Shown here: positions 11,690-28,869 of the stretch, piece after piece
Layout: each line of letters opens with the position of its first letter
Numbering within the stretch: position 1 is the stretch's first letter
NCBI GenBank assembly: GCA_003550325.1
Contig: QKWP01000261.1
Location: 198,382-262,381, forward strand
Length of the DNA stretch: 64,000 nucleotides
Reading direction: 5' to 3'
Source of the DNA: Gigaspora rosea
Lineage: Eukaryota > Glomeromycota > Glomeromycetes > Diversisporales > Gigasporaceae
The notes under the pieces: model-generated
Seen by the model: the letters and a program-made list of their open reading frames with translations, nothing else
Database searches by the model: none
What the model was told of the DNA's origin: nothing
Program-made: the position numbers and the translations under genes

Positions 11690-12730
11690 AATCATTACCA
11701 AATAAAATTTATTTAATACAAATATATGATATGTATGCATTTGTAGTCTATGTATACGTCTCCAAAAATCATTTCCGCAATTAAATACCTGCAACAAACT
11801 AATGTATCCTCACATATTGTAATTATAGGTGTTCTACAAAATTCTATTGTAAAATACCGGAGGTTATAGTTGACTTCCGATGTAGTTTTAAAATGGCTTA
11901 ATTCTCAATAAATTTCTAACTGATATAAAAAAATAGTCACCTTATTTTATTGTAGCTTTTAAAACAAATAATCGATACCTTGATATGAATGTAATAGAAA
12001 AGATTTATCCTTTAACTTTTAATAAACTAAATTAATACTGTTATTTCATTTTAATTTTTCACTTATTTAAATTTAAAATCTTCTCAGTAAAGAAGATCTA
12101 AAGCTAAAAAGTTTGGGTATATGTTTTTCAATATTTGACGGATAGTAAAGAAATTTAAATTGTTAAAATCATTAAAAAGAGGAGCTGATGTAACTAATTG
12201 AAAACTTTAACGATTTTTCAAAATAAAATTTTTTTTTTATTGGGTTTTTTAGATAGTATAGCGAACATTAGAAAAAGTATAAATATTGTCATCAATTGTG
12301 ATGCTTGAGCGTCATCACGATTATTATCTTATTAATTGATTTAGATGCTTGAGAGCAGCGTTCAAGCATTAAACAATTGAAGTACTAATTTAATTAATGG
12401 TTGTGCAAATACTTTTACTATTACAGTACTATCTTATCATTACAATACCATAATAAAAAAAAAGAGATGAATTAATAGAAATTCTAGTTTCTGTCTTGTC
12501 TTTTTCAGACTTCACCAACTTTTATATATTGCTAAGACAAAACCAGCCAACACAACTTTTTCTAGATTCATTACTATAAATAAACCAAATATTAAATATA
12601 AAAATTTTTAAAATATTTTTAGATTCGCTTTTAGTTCTGGCCAATATTAAGCCATTAAATTTTATGGAAGAATGAATAGAATAGTTGTACAGTATTTAGT
12701 GCTATAAATAAAGACTAGAATATGATAAAT
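11690..12730. other. No gene seen
   Basis: AT-rich DNA. Around 12300-12370 two copies of GATGCTTGAG-like sequence flank a short spacer, suggesting a small repeat, but no boundary can be fixed. Confidence 0.3.
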
Positions 12731-12731
12731 A

Positions 12732-12982
12732 TGGGCGGTCAAAAGTAGAAACCAAGGAAATTGTTTTTAGTAAGTTTTTTTAAATTTTTAAATTAAAATA
12801 TCTTGACAATTATTAAACCAAATATAATAATTTTTTTTTTATTTTAATTCTATAACTATATAAAATTAAAATAAAAAAAATTTTATCAAGTTTGGTTTAA
12901 TAGTTGTTGAGATATTTTAATTTAAAGTCTAGAAAAAATTTACTTAGAAACAATTTCCTTAGTTTCTACTTTTGACCGCCCA
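12732..12982. mobile_element. Mariner-like foldback MITE
   Basis: Inverted ends TGGGCGGTCAAAAGTAGAAA and TTTCTACTTTTGACCGCCCA are perfect and flanked by TA on both sides, as in Tc1/mariner-type (Stowaway-like) MITEs. The whole 251 bp is a hairpin. The inner arms contain the motif GGTTTAATAGTTGTTGAGAT, which recurs in other foldbacks of this window. No ORF. Confidence 0.8.
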
Positions 12983-13855
12983 TATGACCATTTGCGAAAT
13001 TTTAGCTTTCTGTCCTTTGAAAATTTTTTCACATAAGTGCTAGCTATGATTTTAAAGATCCATAATGGTAAAAGAATAAAGTGTTGAAACAGTTATTTTT
13101 TGTAATTCATTAATAAACATTGTTTTTGTTAATTAGCACAGCTATCTATAAATCATTACATACTATTTGCCTTGTTGGTATGAAGGTCTTATTAACATAT
13201 TCTAAGTTATAAATTAAATCGTCCAAAATATCTAGAAATTGATTTAAATTGTCAATAAAGATTGTTCTTTAAAAAGACTTTATTATCAGTATATTAACAT
13301 ACCACCAAGTATAGTTGATATTATTCTTTAATCCGTCTTATTATTTCGACTCATAATTGTCAACGTATTAGTTTAATATAGTTTAGTAATATCAACGAGT
13401 AAAAGAATAGTAACTTACTCTTTTCAAATATTCCCGACTTCTAAGAATTTCCATAAAATAAATTAGTATAGATATATAGGCTTTTTAAAACTCTTAACGG
13501 CTATTTTAACAAGCTTACTAGACGCGTTAGAAATTCAACAAACCTCTAACAGCATAAAAATAAACAAGCCCTATAATTTATTAACACCTACTTTCGCTCT
13601 TATGAAAACTCTCTGGGGAAAGCGATTGAAAACGATTGGAAAAAGATCTCTATTAGAGACACTCAAAAAGAAGAAATTTTACTTATAAATGGGGGTACCT
13701 TTAGTTTAACTTAATACGGGTAAGCGGATTGTGAATTTACCGGTTTTTAGACTACTATCGTATATCAAATTTTCAATTGACCAAATAAATAGTTTGTGTA
13801 ACACTGTTTTCGGAATCTATCGGATACGAGTTTCTGCTATGCTTTTGAACATTAG

Positions 13856-14530
13856 ATTTGGTAGAAAAGAAACAATATTGGCATGAATAGCTCAGAAAAT
13901 TAATAAGCAGTGTAATGGAAACGAACTTACATTTTATGATATTGCTATGATGGTGAAGTTGGATAGTTTTGTTAAAGAATCCTTAAGATTAGCAGATAAT
14001 ATAGTTTGTTTGGCACACATATGTATTTCTAAATTTTATTGTATGTTTGCAAATGGATATCAAATCCCAAATGGTAGTTTTTTTTTTCTTGATTGTTATT
14101 CTCAACTTTCAAATCGTGACAATTAATATACATATTCCTAATTACTTAAAGTTATTATAGGTCATATAGTCTTTTTAAACACTATTGATATGCATCATGA
14201 TGAAGAGCTTCAAGGTCAAAATCCCATAGAATTTTATGCATACCGACATTTAGATCATAATTCTCCTGCAAAAAAAATTGATTGTAATTTTTTATTATTT
14301 GGAGGTGGAAAGCATGCATGTCTGGTTAGATTTTTTGCTATTAACAGATTAACATGTTGTTACTTAAAAATTTATTAAATATGATATTAGAACTGAGACT
14401 GGGAGATTAGATCTAAACCAAACAATATAGGACCTTTTTATAAGACGATTAAAGGTGCTATTGTGTGTTTGAGAATAGGAAGAAAATTACAACTTTATTT
14501 CATAAAGATGATCTAGTACAGAGAGCATAA
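13856..14530 (+). pseudogene. Cytochrome P450 pseudogene, 3' half
   Basis: Continuation of the gene at 1582-2672. After an acceptor AG at 13854-13855 the frame reads LVEKKQYWHE, then a TAG at 13888, consistent with loss of one base. It then continues INKQCNGNELTF and LDSFVKESLRLADN, the K-helix with the ExxR motif as ESLR. A donor at 14074 and acceptor at 14160 define an 87-nt intron. The next exon gives HIVFLNTIDMHHDEE, FYAYRHLDHNSPA and the haem-binding loop FGGGKHAC. The loop continues LVRF, so the usual Gly two residues after the Cys ligand is replaced by Val. A frame change and stop near 14370 precede the degenerate C-terminus ITTLFHKDDLVQRA and stop at 14528-14530. Not functional. Confidence 0.75.
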
Positions 14531-15840
14531 AAGTAACCTTTAATGGTATTCTTTTAATATCTTTTTTTTACTTTATAGTATTGCATATAAATTAATATTT
14601 TTAAATATTAGTAGTTTTTTTTAATTTTTCCAAGATTGTGAATTTTGTTCTATTTATAAAAGAAAAAGGAAAGGATGCTTTTCTATGAGATTTATAACAT
14701 CTTATCTGAAATTTAGTAATATTTGCCAGTTACTTCGGTTATTCTACACTTTTCAAAATAAAAGAAATTGACTGATTTATGAAAGACCTGGAATATAATT
14801 TTTATAACTATCTAATCTGGCTTTTTTATATTTTTACATTCTCCTTTTCTGAGCTTGATTGCTTGATAGAACCAATTTCTAGACTACGACTGGGTATCAG
14901 ATTCACTGTAACCTATTTAAATTCTCATTATTTGGTTATATATGCTATAAAAATTTGCAATTAGTGAAGTTTCTTTTAAAATAAAGAAAAAAAAAACTTT
15001 AGTCTTAACTCGAAAGCATTTAGTAGAAACATTATAAAATTTATGAGAAACTTTGTAAACTGTAATCTTTGAATAACTCTAACACGATGATGATGATAAG
15101 GAAGTAGTGGTAGTGAAATGTAGATTCGATAACCCTTTCATTCATGAACATTCATCTAATTGGTTGATGCAATTCAAAAACTGGGCAGTGTTGTACACGG
15201 TGTTGCAAAATTTGTGTTTAAATTGCCTTTGTTATATTTTCTATTTTGTATAGCATTCTTTACTATATTTATTAGTGCTATTGATATGATATAACTGTAC
15301 ATGGCCATGGTTTAGAACTACAGATATTTGTTCGAGACCATAAATATTGGTTTGGAACCATGGGTCTTGGTTTGAGGTCACAGTTACAACAATGGACATT
15401 GTCCTGTTAAAATATCATGTACACAGCATTCTAGGGTTTAAATCACTATACTCCATGAATAACCAAATCAAAACTAGGAAATTTAATTTTATAGATAATG
15501 ATATTAGATTTATTTGAATATTGTAGTCAAAATTTGGTTATTTGTTTGACTAATTTAAATTTGGATGTTTGTACTTGTGAAAACATTATGTGCGATATTT
15601 GCCCAGCTATGTTAGTGTGATCATTTCATCAGGGCAAGTTCTAATGCAGAATCAGTTTTATTTTCAACATATGGACATATTGTATTTGAAGTTGTCATTT
15701 GTTTGAAGCTGTCTTAGGTTGCACCTTTAGGGACTAGTTTCAGTTAATGATGCTCTATATTAATTTTCTAGATTTGCATTTATTGTATCTGATATTGTTT
15801 AGTCAGTTGAATACATTAATCAAATTATACAAAAGGCTTG
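14531..15840. other. Intergenic region with one possible coding remnant
   Basis: Mostly featureless. At about 15085-15250 on the plus strand an open frame without ATG reads HDDDDKEVVVVKCRFDNPF and then SSNWLMQFKNW before a stop; the composition looks coding, but I cannot place it. Around 15310-15390 there is a local direct repeat of GGTTTGGAACCATGGG-like words. Confidence 0.3.
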
Positions 15841-15844
15841 TTTT

Positions 15845-16260
15845 GCTCCTCTAGTAACAAAGAATCTAGTTACAAACCTGCAAGAACCAAAGACTATTAT
15901 CAAGAAATCACACAGATAGCTTACATTATTTTTAACTCTTACTCGATCATCTAAAATTCTTGGTTTATATTTGTTGGTGCACACTTCAAATACAACAATG
16001 AAATTTTCAAACTTGAATCGTTCTCTTATTAATCATAAAATCTGACTCGATTACTACATAATGTTTTTTTCAGACCCAATGCATGTGCTTTTGTTTCAAA
16101 AGCTGGCCAACACTTTCGTCGTTAAGTTTAAGGTCTAAAATCTTTAGTTCTCCTTAACTTGGATTTTTAAATCATTTTCCCTTAGTTCCACTTAGCAAGC
16201 CAGTTAATGAAATGTACGTCAGTTCCAAAACTACATTTATTGACTATTTATTATTTGTGC
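15845..16260 (-). repeat. Duplicated segment with decayed coding sequence (copy 1)
   Basis: This segment is a diverged copy of 25126-25534. Shared words run the full length, for example GCAAGCCAGTTAATGAAATG and TTTAAGG(T/C)CTAAA. On the minus strand both copies translate, with stops and shifts, into related peptides (KISLTGLLS-like, FKFENF, DDRVRVKN, FLITVLGSC-like), so the ancestor was probably an exon-bearing gene fragment. Family unrecognised. At 25.1-25.5 kb it sits directly beside a helicase copy, so it probably spread with that locus. Confidence 0.55.
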
Positions 16261-19200
16261 CATCTGAGTAAGGATTATCAGTGTATATTTATCAGGACGT
16301 ACCAATAAACATTATCTAATTTAACTGCTTTTGAGAACATATCTAGTGATACGGGTCGATGAAAAAATCGCGGGCCGAGGCCGATCCAAAAAAAACTCGG
16401 GCCGGTCGACCGGGCCGACCTTTTTCTAGTGTAATTTTTTCTGATCAGAATCAGTCAACATTTATCTATATTAAACGTGTAAAAAGCCATCAGATAGTTT
16501 TTTATCGAATTCTAGTGATATCAAATGATTTAATTTTTATTCTTTTTGTCCTTGAGAAAAATTCCAGCATGTTAGTATTTCATGTTGATTGATTGTCTAT
16601 GTCTCCGAACATTCTTATACTTAGATTATACTCGCTATTTGCAGTTTATCACCTAAATAAGCCAATTCACTTAAGTTATTATAAATAACTAGCCGATTTT
16701 ATTTAATTCCTGGCCTGAAATATACTTTAGAAGATAATCGACTCTAACACTTCTCTTACCAACCGGCCCGGCCCAAAAAGGTGCGGGCTGAGGGTCGACC
16801 CGCCCATCGACCCGGCCGTTGGGCTGGGCTCGACCCGTATCACTAAACATATCCCATCTTAGCTAAAGCAAAAACCCTACTCTCACCCTCAGGATTAAAG
16901 TTATAAGAATGATCAGAATTTTTGCCAAAGCAAAACAATCATCATTTCATTTTATAAATTAAACCAATTATGCCGATCGATTGAATTTTAAAGGATATAC
17001 CAAATTACATTCAATTAAAGTATGATGGTTAGATATATACATATTAGGACGTGCCCAATGAGTATAATCTAGTTCGACTATTTAAGAACGTATTCCACCT
17101 TATTCAAAGCAAAGACTAGTCTACTTTCATCCTCAAATTAAAATCATAAGGATGATCAAATGCATATTTATTAGGACGCACCTAATAACTATGATCTATT
17201 TCGACTACTTTTAAAACTTCACTAGAACAAAGGTTAGTCTACTTCCATCCAGAGGATCAAATCGATTACCTTATGCCATTATTAGATATCTCAAAATTAT
17301 ATTTTGATTAGGTAAGGATGATCAGATGCATATTTATCAGGACGTACCCAATAAACACTATCTAATTTGACTGCTTTTGAGAACATATCCCATCTTAGCT
17401 AAAGCAAAGACCAGTCTACTCTCACCCTCAGGATTAAAGTTATAAGAATGATCAGAATTTTTGCTAAAGCAAAACTATCATCATTTCATTCTATAAATTA
17501 AACCAATTATTCCGATCGATTGAATTTTAAAGGATATCCCAAATTACATTCAATTAAAGTATGGATGGTTAGATATATACATATTAGGACGTACCCAATG
17601 AGTATAATCTAGTTCGACTATTTGAGAACGTATCCCACCTTATTCAAAGCAAAGACTGGTCTACTTTCATCCTCAAATTAAAATCATAAGGATGATCAAA
17701 TGCATATTTATTAGGACGTACCTAATAACTATGATCTATTTCGACTACTTTTAAAACTTCACTAGAACAAAGGTTAGTCTACTTCCATCCAGAGGATCAA
17801 ATCGATTACCTTATGCCATTATTAGATATCTCAAAATTATATTTTGATTAGGTAAGGATGATCAGATGCATATTTATCAGGACGTACCCAATAAACACTA
17901 TCTAATTTGACTGCTTTTGAGAACATATCCCATCTTAGCTAAAGCAAAGACCAGTCTACTCTCACCCTCAGGATTAAAGTTATAAGAATGATCAGAATTT
18001 TTGTTAAAGCAAAACTATCATCATTTCATTCTATAAATTAAACCAATTATTCCGATCGATTTAATTTTAAAGGATATCCCAAATTACATTCAATTAAAGT
18101 ATGGATGGTTAGATATATACATATTAGGACGTACCCAATGAGTATAATCTAGTTCGACTATTTGAGAACGTATCCCACCTTATTCAAAGCAAAGACTGGT
18201 CTACTTTCATCCTCAAATTAAAATCATAAGGATGATCAAATGCATATTTATTAGGACGTACCTAATAACTATGATCTATTTCGACTACTTTTAAAACTTC
18301 ATTAGAACAAAGGCTAGTCTACTTCCATCGAGAGGATCAAATCGATTCCTTATGCCATTATTAGATATCTCAAAATTATATTTTGATTAGGTAAGGGTGA
18401 TCAGATGCATATTTATCAGGACGTACCCAATAAACACTATCTAATTCGACTGCTTTTGAGAACATATCCCATCTTAGCTAAAGCAAAGACCAGTCTACTC
18501 TCACCCTCCGGATCAAAGTTATAAGAATGATCAGAATTTTGTTAAAGAAAAACTATCATCATTTCATTCTGTAAATTAAACCAATTATTCCGATCGATTT
18601 AATTTTAAAGGATATCCCAAATTACATTCAATTAAAGTATGGATGGTTAGATATATACATATTAGGACGTACCCAATGAGTATAATCTAGTTCGACTATT
18701 TGAGAACGTATCCCACCTTATTCAAAGCAAAGACTAGTCTACTTTCATCCTCAAATTAAAATCATAAGGGTGATCAAATGCATATTTATTAGGACGCACC
18801 TAATAACTATGATCTATTTCGACTACTTTTAACTTCACTAGAACAAAGGTTAGTCTACTTCCATCCAGAGGATCAAATCGAGTACCTTATGCCATTATTA
18901 GATATTTCAAAATTATATTTTGATTAGGTAAGGATTATCAGATGCATATTTATCAGACGTACCCAATAAACACTATCTAATTCGACTGCTTTTGAGAACA
19001 TATCCCATCTTAGCTAAAGCAAAGACCAGTCTACTCTCACCCTCCGGATCAAAGTTATAAGAATGATCAGAATTTTGTTAAAGAAAAACTATCATCATTT
19101 CATTCTGTAAATTAAACCAATTATTCCGATCGATTTAATTTTAAAGGATATCCCAAATTACATTCAATTAAAGTATGGATGGTTAGATATATACATATTA

Positions 19201-19361
19201 GGACGTACCCAATGAGTATAATCTAGTTCGACTATTTGAGAACGTATCCCACCTTATTCAAAGCAAAGACTAGTCTACTTTCATCCTCAAATTAAAATCA
19301 TAAGGATGATCTTTATTATGACGTACCTAATAACTAAGTTCTATTTCGACTACTTTTAAAA
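16261..19361 (+). repeat. 540-bp three-part satellite, main array
   Basis: Tandem units of 537-546 bp. Each contains three diverged sub-repeats that share a core (AGGACGTACC, then GACTA/GACTGCTTTTGAGAACATATCCCA, then AAAGCAAAGACCAGTCTACT). The core positions in one unit are 17341, 17588 and 17715, and the next unit starts at 17881, so spacings are 247, 127 and 166. Units are about 95% or more alike around 17.3-19.3 kb. The first unit is interrupted by a hAT-like insertion. The array ends at a junction with a helicase pseudogene near 19361. Confidence 0.85.
16344..16845. mobile_element. hAT-like non-autonomous element, GGGCCGG subterminal repeats
   Basis: Ends are TAGTGATACGGGTCGA and its complement TCGACCCGTATCACTA, flanked by a perfect 8-bp duplication AACATATC (16336-16343 and 16846-16853). 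The target is the satellite, whose sequence resumes exactly after the right copy. GC-rich CGGGCC/GGCCGG-type words lie within about 100 bp of each end around an AT-rich core. The small ORF inside is not a transposase. Confidence 0.9.
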
Positions 19362-20533
<1,172 letters not shown>

Positions 20534-21258
20534 TGATCAGAATTTTGTTAAAGCAAAACTATCATCATTTCATTCTGTAAATTAAACCAATTATCCAGAT
20601 CAATTGAATTTTAAAGGATATCCCAAATTACATTCAATTAAAGTATGGATGGTTAGATATATACACATTAGGACGTACCCAATGAGTATAATCTAGTTCG
20701 ACTATTTGAGAACGTATCCCACCTTATTCAAAGCAAAGACTGGTCTACTTTCATCCTCAAATTAAAATCATAAGGATGATCAAATGCATATATATTAGGA
20801 CGTGCCTAATAACTATGATCTATTCCGACTACTTTTAAAACTTCACTAGAACAAAGGTTAGTCTACTTCCATCCAGAGGATCAAATCGATTGCCTTATGC
20901 CATTATTAGATATCTCAAAACTATATTTTGATTAGGTAAGGATGATCAGATGCATATTTATCAGGACGTACCCAATAAACACTATCTAATGCGACTGCTT
21001 TTGAGAACATATCCCATCTTAGCTAAAGCAAAGACCAGTCTACTCTCACCCTCAGGATTAAAGTTATAAGAATGATCAGAATTTTTGTTAAAGCAAAACT
21101 ATCATCATTTCATTCTATAAATTAAACCAATTATCCTGATCAATTGAATTTTAAGGGATATCCCAAATTACATTCAATTAAAGTATAGATGGTCAGATAT
21201 ATACATACGCGATGAATATAATCTAGTTCGACTATTTTGATAACGTAAGAGCTTGATT
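20534..21258 (+). repeat. Satellite block between helicase copies 1 and 2
   Basis: About 1.3 units of the same three-part satellite (cores at about 20670, 20797 and 20963, with a degenerate one near 21205). It starts inside the unit at AGAATGATCAGAATTTTG, the same fusion word seen at 22408, and ends raggedly where helicase copy 2 begins. Confidence 0.8.
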
Positions 21259-22412
<1,154 letters not shown>

Positions 22413-23271
22413 GATCAGAATTTTGTTAAAGCAAAACTATCATCATTTCATTCTATAAATTAAACCAATTATCCTGATCAGTTGAAGTTTAAAAAAGTTT
22501 AAAGGATATCCCAAATTACATTCAATTAAAGTATGATGGTTAGATATATACACATTAGGACGTACCCGATGAGTATAATCTTGTTCAACTATTTGAGAAC
22601 GTATCCCACCTTATTCAAAGCAAAGACTGGTCTACTTTCATCCTCAAATTAAAATCATAAGGATGATCAAATGCATATTTATTAGGACGTACCTAATAAC
22701 TATGATCTATTTCGACTACTTTTAAAACTTCACTAGAACAAAGGTTAGTCTACTTCCATCCAGAGGATCAAATCGATTACCTTATGCCATTATTAGATAT
22801 CTCAAAATTATATTTTGATTAGGTAAGGATGATCAGATGCATATTTATCAGGACGTACCCAATAAACACTATCTAATTCGACTTCTTTTGAGAACATATC
22901 CCATCTTAGCTAAAGCAAAGACCAGTCTACTCTCACCCTCAGGATTAAAGTTATAAGAATGATCAGAATTTTTGTTAAAGCGAAACTATCATCATTTCAT
23001 TCTATAAATTAAACCAATTATCCTGATCAATTGAACTTTAAAGGATATCCAGATTACATTCAATTAAAGTATAGATGACCAGATATATATATATTAGGAC
23101 GTACGCGATGAATATAATCTAGTTCGATTATCTTGAGAACGTATCCCACCTTATTCAAAGCAAAGACCAGTCAGTCTACTTTCATCCCCAAATTAAAATC
23201 ATAAGGATGATCATATACATATTTATTATGACGTACCTAATAACTAAGATCTATTTCGACTACTTTTAAAA
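22413..23271 (+). repeat. Satellite block between helicase copies 2 and 3
   Basis: About 1.6 satellite units, cores at about 22559, 22686, 22853 and 23098. The right end fuses to helicase motif III sequence at ACTACTTTTAAAATCATGGGC, the same junction as at 19352-19368 in copy 1. Confidence 0.8.
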
Positions 23272-24915
<1,644 letters not shown>

Positions 24916-25125
24916 AAAGAACTATGGCCACCCAGCCACATGAATCATTCACGAATCACTCACGTTTCTAATTCATCACAGCAGATCTTTGTATTCAATT
25001 TATTGCATATCGGCTAACATCAGAAAGTCTGCAAGATTAGCTTCAGTGAATCCAATACAATAATTATACTTTTTCGCGTTTTCTCTTTTCCTTTTCGACA
25101 ATCCATTGTCACTATTAATATCCTA
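24916..25125. repeat. Duplicated 5' flank of the helicase gene (copy of 27022-27250)
   Basis: Direct repeat of 27022-27250: both read ...CACGAATCACT(C/A)ACGTTTC, CAGCAGATCTTTGTATTCAA, ATCGGCTAACATCAGAAAGT and so on. It lies upstream of the helicase 5' exon in both places, so it is the ancestral promoter/5' flank or the edge of a neighbouring gene. Minus-strand peptides such as GFTEANLADFLMLADMQ are conserved between the copies. Confidence 0.7.
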
Positions 25126-25534
25126 CAAGAACCAAGGACTGTTATCAAGAAACCATTTAGATGGTCTACATCATTTTTAACCCTTACCTGTTACTCGATC
25201 ATCTTAAATTCCTGGTTTATATCTGTTTGCGCACACTTCTAATACAACATTAAAATATTTTCGAACTTGCATCGTTACCTCATTAATTATATCACCTATC
25301 TCGATTACCACAAAATGTCTTTTTCTTCGGACCAGTGCATGTACTTTCGTTTCAAAAGTTGGTAAACACTCTCACACTCTCCTCCTTAAGTTTAAGGCCT
25401 AAACTTTTAGTTCTTCATAACTTGAATTTTAATCCATTTTCCCTTTGTTCACTTAGCAAGCCAGTTAATGAAATGTACTTCAGTTCTAGAATTACATTTA
25501 TTGACTGGTTATCGTTTGTACCATCCAGGAAAAG
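25126..25534 (-). repeat. Duplicated segment with decayed coding sequence (copy 2)
   Basis: Diverged copy of 15845-16260 (described there). On its left side it is fused directly to the LDEAD word of helicase copy 4, creating a chimeric frame LCLDEADLFLDGTNDNQ on the minus strand. The right side adjoins the duplicated helicase 5' flank. Confidence 0.6.
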
Positions 25535-27021
<1,487 letters not shown>

Positions 27022-27250
27022 TTCTTAAAGAACTATAGTTACCCAGACAATCACCAATCACACGAATCATTCACGAATCACTAACGTTTCTAATTCATCA
27101 CAGCAGATCTTTGTATTCAATTTATTGCATATCGGCTAACATCAGAAAGTCTGCAAGATCAGCTTCAGTGAATCCACTACAATAATTATGCTTTTTTCGC
27201 ATTTTCTCTTTTCCTTTTCGACAATCCATTATCACTTTTAATACCCTAGT
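27022..27250. repeat. Duplicated 5' flank of the helicase gene (copy of 24916-25125)
   Basis: Partner of the repeat at 24916-25125, upstream of the best preserved helicase 5' exon. If a functional parent gene exists elsewhere, this is likely its promoter region. No clear TATA element is recognisable. Confidence 0.65.
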
Positions 27251-27519
27251 CTATCCATACTTTTACCAACAAGTTTGTGGTGTTACAAGACTTTGGGGAC
27301 GTGGTAAAGTAAATATCCACCTCCAAAACCATTCAACAAAACAGCGTGATATAGAAATATGTTGAAGGTTTGTTTTATCAGAGGCACCAGAACTTTCCAA
27401 TGAGGGTCCATAAATAAGAGTTATTCAATGAAGAAGACAACGTAAATGTCAATTTAACATTGAAAGAGAAACCTCTGAATACCTACCTAATACATAAGCA
27501 AATTCACATATCATGGACT
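27251..27519. other. Single-copy-looking stretch, possible coding relic
   Basis: A plus-strand frame with stops reads peptides such as YVEGLFYQRHQNFPMRVHK and NVNVNLTLKEKPLNTYLI. The composition looks protein-like, but I do not recognise it. Confidence 0.25.
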
Positions 27520-27700
27520 GCCATCCAGAGGATCAAATCGATTACCTTATCCTATTATTGAATTTTTAAAAGATATCTTTTGATTAGATAAGAATGATCA
27601 TATGCATATTTATCAGGACGTACCCAATAAACACGATCTTCGACTTCAGGATAAATTGATTACCTTATCTACATTGTTTAATTTTAAAAGATAACTTAAA
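27520..27700 (+). repeat. Outlying satellite fragment
   Basis: Contains CCATCCAGAGGATCAAATCG and TATTTATCAGGACGTACCCA, the third and first sub-repeats of the 540-bp satellite, then decays. It marks the right edge of the duplicated domain. Confidence 0.7.
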
Positions 27701-27706
27701 ATTTTA

Positions 27707-28704
27707 CAGTCAGACCTCCCTATAGTCACACCCCATATAGTCACACCTCTATTTAAGCATCCAATTTTGTGCGACGGACTCAAACATAGTAAAAAAACCT
27801 CATTATAGTCACAAATCGCTTATAATCACTATCACCATAAAATTTTGATTTTTTAACAATTTTATTAAATAAAAAACCCTCATTATAGTCACCAATTTTT
27901 AACTAAATATGGATTATATAATCTGATTGGCCAATTTTCATATTAACGTATATTTAAAATTATCTATTAATTGATAATCCGCCTGTCAACTGGAGAGTGA
28001 TCCTATTGGCGAAATGTGGATTGCTTCCATCTAAAAATTTTTCCTTACTAAGTTAACGATACATGTCCACTAATTGAAAGTTGTAAAGCTTGTCGAGACG
28101 CATCTAACGGTGGTTAGATCATCCAAATCGGCCCAGTGGGTGGCGAGTTATCGTCGAAAACGATTGGCCGACTATATAAAAATCCGTGACGGAGATTACA
28201 TATGAAAATCACTATAGCGAAATGTGGAGTGCTTCCATCTAAACTTTTTTCTTACTAAGTTAACGATACATGCCCACTAATTGAACGTTGCTGAGCATGT
28301 CGAGACGCATCTAACGGCGGTTAGATCATCCAAATCGACCCAGTGGATGGTAAGATATCGTCGAAAAACGATTGGCCGACTATATAAAATCTCTTATATA
28401 ACAGGTAAACAAATATTGTTTACATAAGATTTTATATAGTCGGCCAATAGTTTTTCGACGATATCTCGCCATCCACTGGGCCGATTTGAATGATCTAACC
28501 ACCGTTAGATGCGTCTCGACATGCTCAGCAACGTTCAATTAGTGGGCATGTGTCGTTAACTTAGTAAGAAAAAAAATTTAGATGGAAGCACGCCACATTT
28601 CGTCTATAGATGACCATAATGAGGTAATTTATTTATAGTCACACCTCTTTACAATCACCAAAATAGGGTGCGACGGACTTGGTGATTATAGAGAGGGACG
28701 ACTG
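27707..28704. mobile_element. Pogo/Tigger-like non-autonomous element
   Basis: Ends CAGTCAGACCTCCCTATAGT and complementary TATAGAGAGGGACGACTG, flanked by TA on each side (27705-27706 and 28705-28706). CAGTC...ATAGTCAC ends with TA duplication are typical of pogo/Tigger-type elements. ATAGTCAC words repeat near both ends. No transposase is visible; the interior is three copies of another repeat. Confidence 0.75.
28005..28612. repeat. Two direct and one inverted copy of a ~180-bp unit
   Basis: The unit runs from GCGAAATGTGGA(T/G)TGCTTCC to GATTGGCCGACTATATAAAA. Copies: about 28009-28187 (+), 28217-28389 (+) and about 28430-28608 (inverted). Copies 2 and 3 face each other around a short centre holding the palindrome-like TAAACAAATATTGTTTA, so they can form a hairpin with arms of about 180 bp. 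Confidence 0.8.
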
Positions 28705-28869
28705 TATTTTAAATGTGCTTCAAATTTTACTTAAAATAAGATTTTTCATCTATTAAAATTTGGCTCATTCTTGTTAGAACAAAAACTGTAGTTAGATAAT
28801 AAACTATTCTGTTTCTGTTTGTAAATATACTAGGATACAAAAAATAGTCCTAATGATGTAATTAAGCAT

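Larger units (their letters stand above)
2673..13855 (+). other. Giant 11.2-kb intron (or insertion-split intron) of the P450 pseudogene
   Basis: The exon ending at 2672 is followed by GTTAGT (2673-2678), and the exon starting at 13856 is preceded by ...ACATTAG. The split codon is G|AT (Asp), and the reading continues without loss from VLY-D to LVEKKQYWHE. Other introns of this gene are about 90 nt, so about 11 kb of transposons and relics appear to have accumulated inside what was a short intron. Confidence 0.6.

Noticed and set aside
17335..19360. CRISPR array or rDNA-type spacer
   Set aside because: Repeats are 540 bp and direct, with no spacers of constant size and no rRNA match; this is a satellite.
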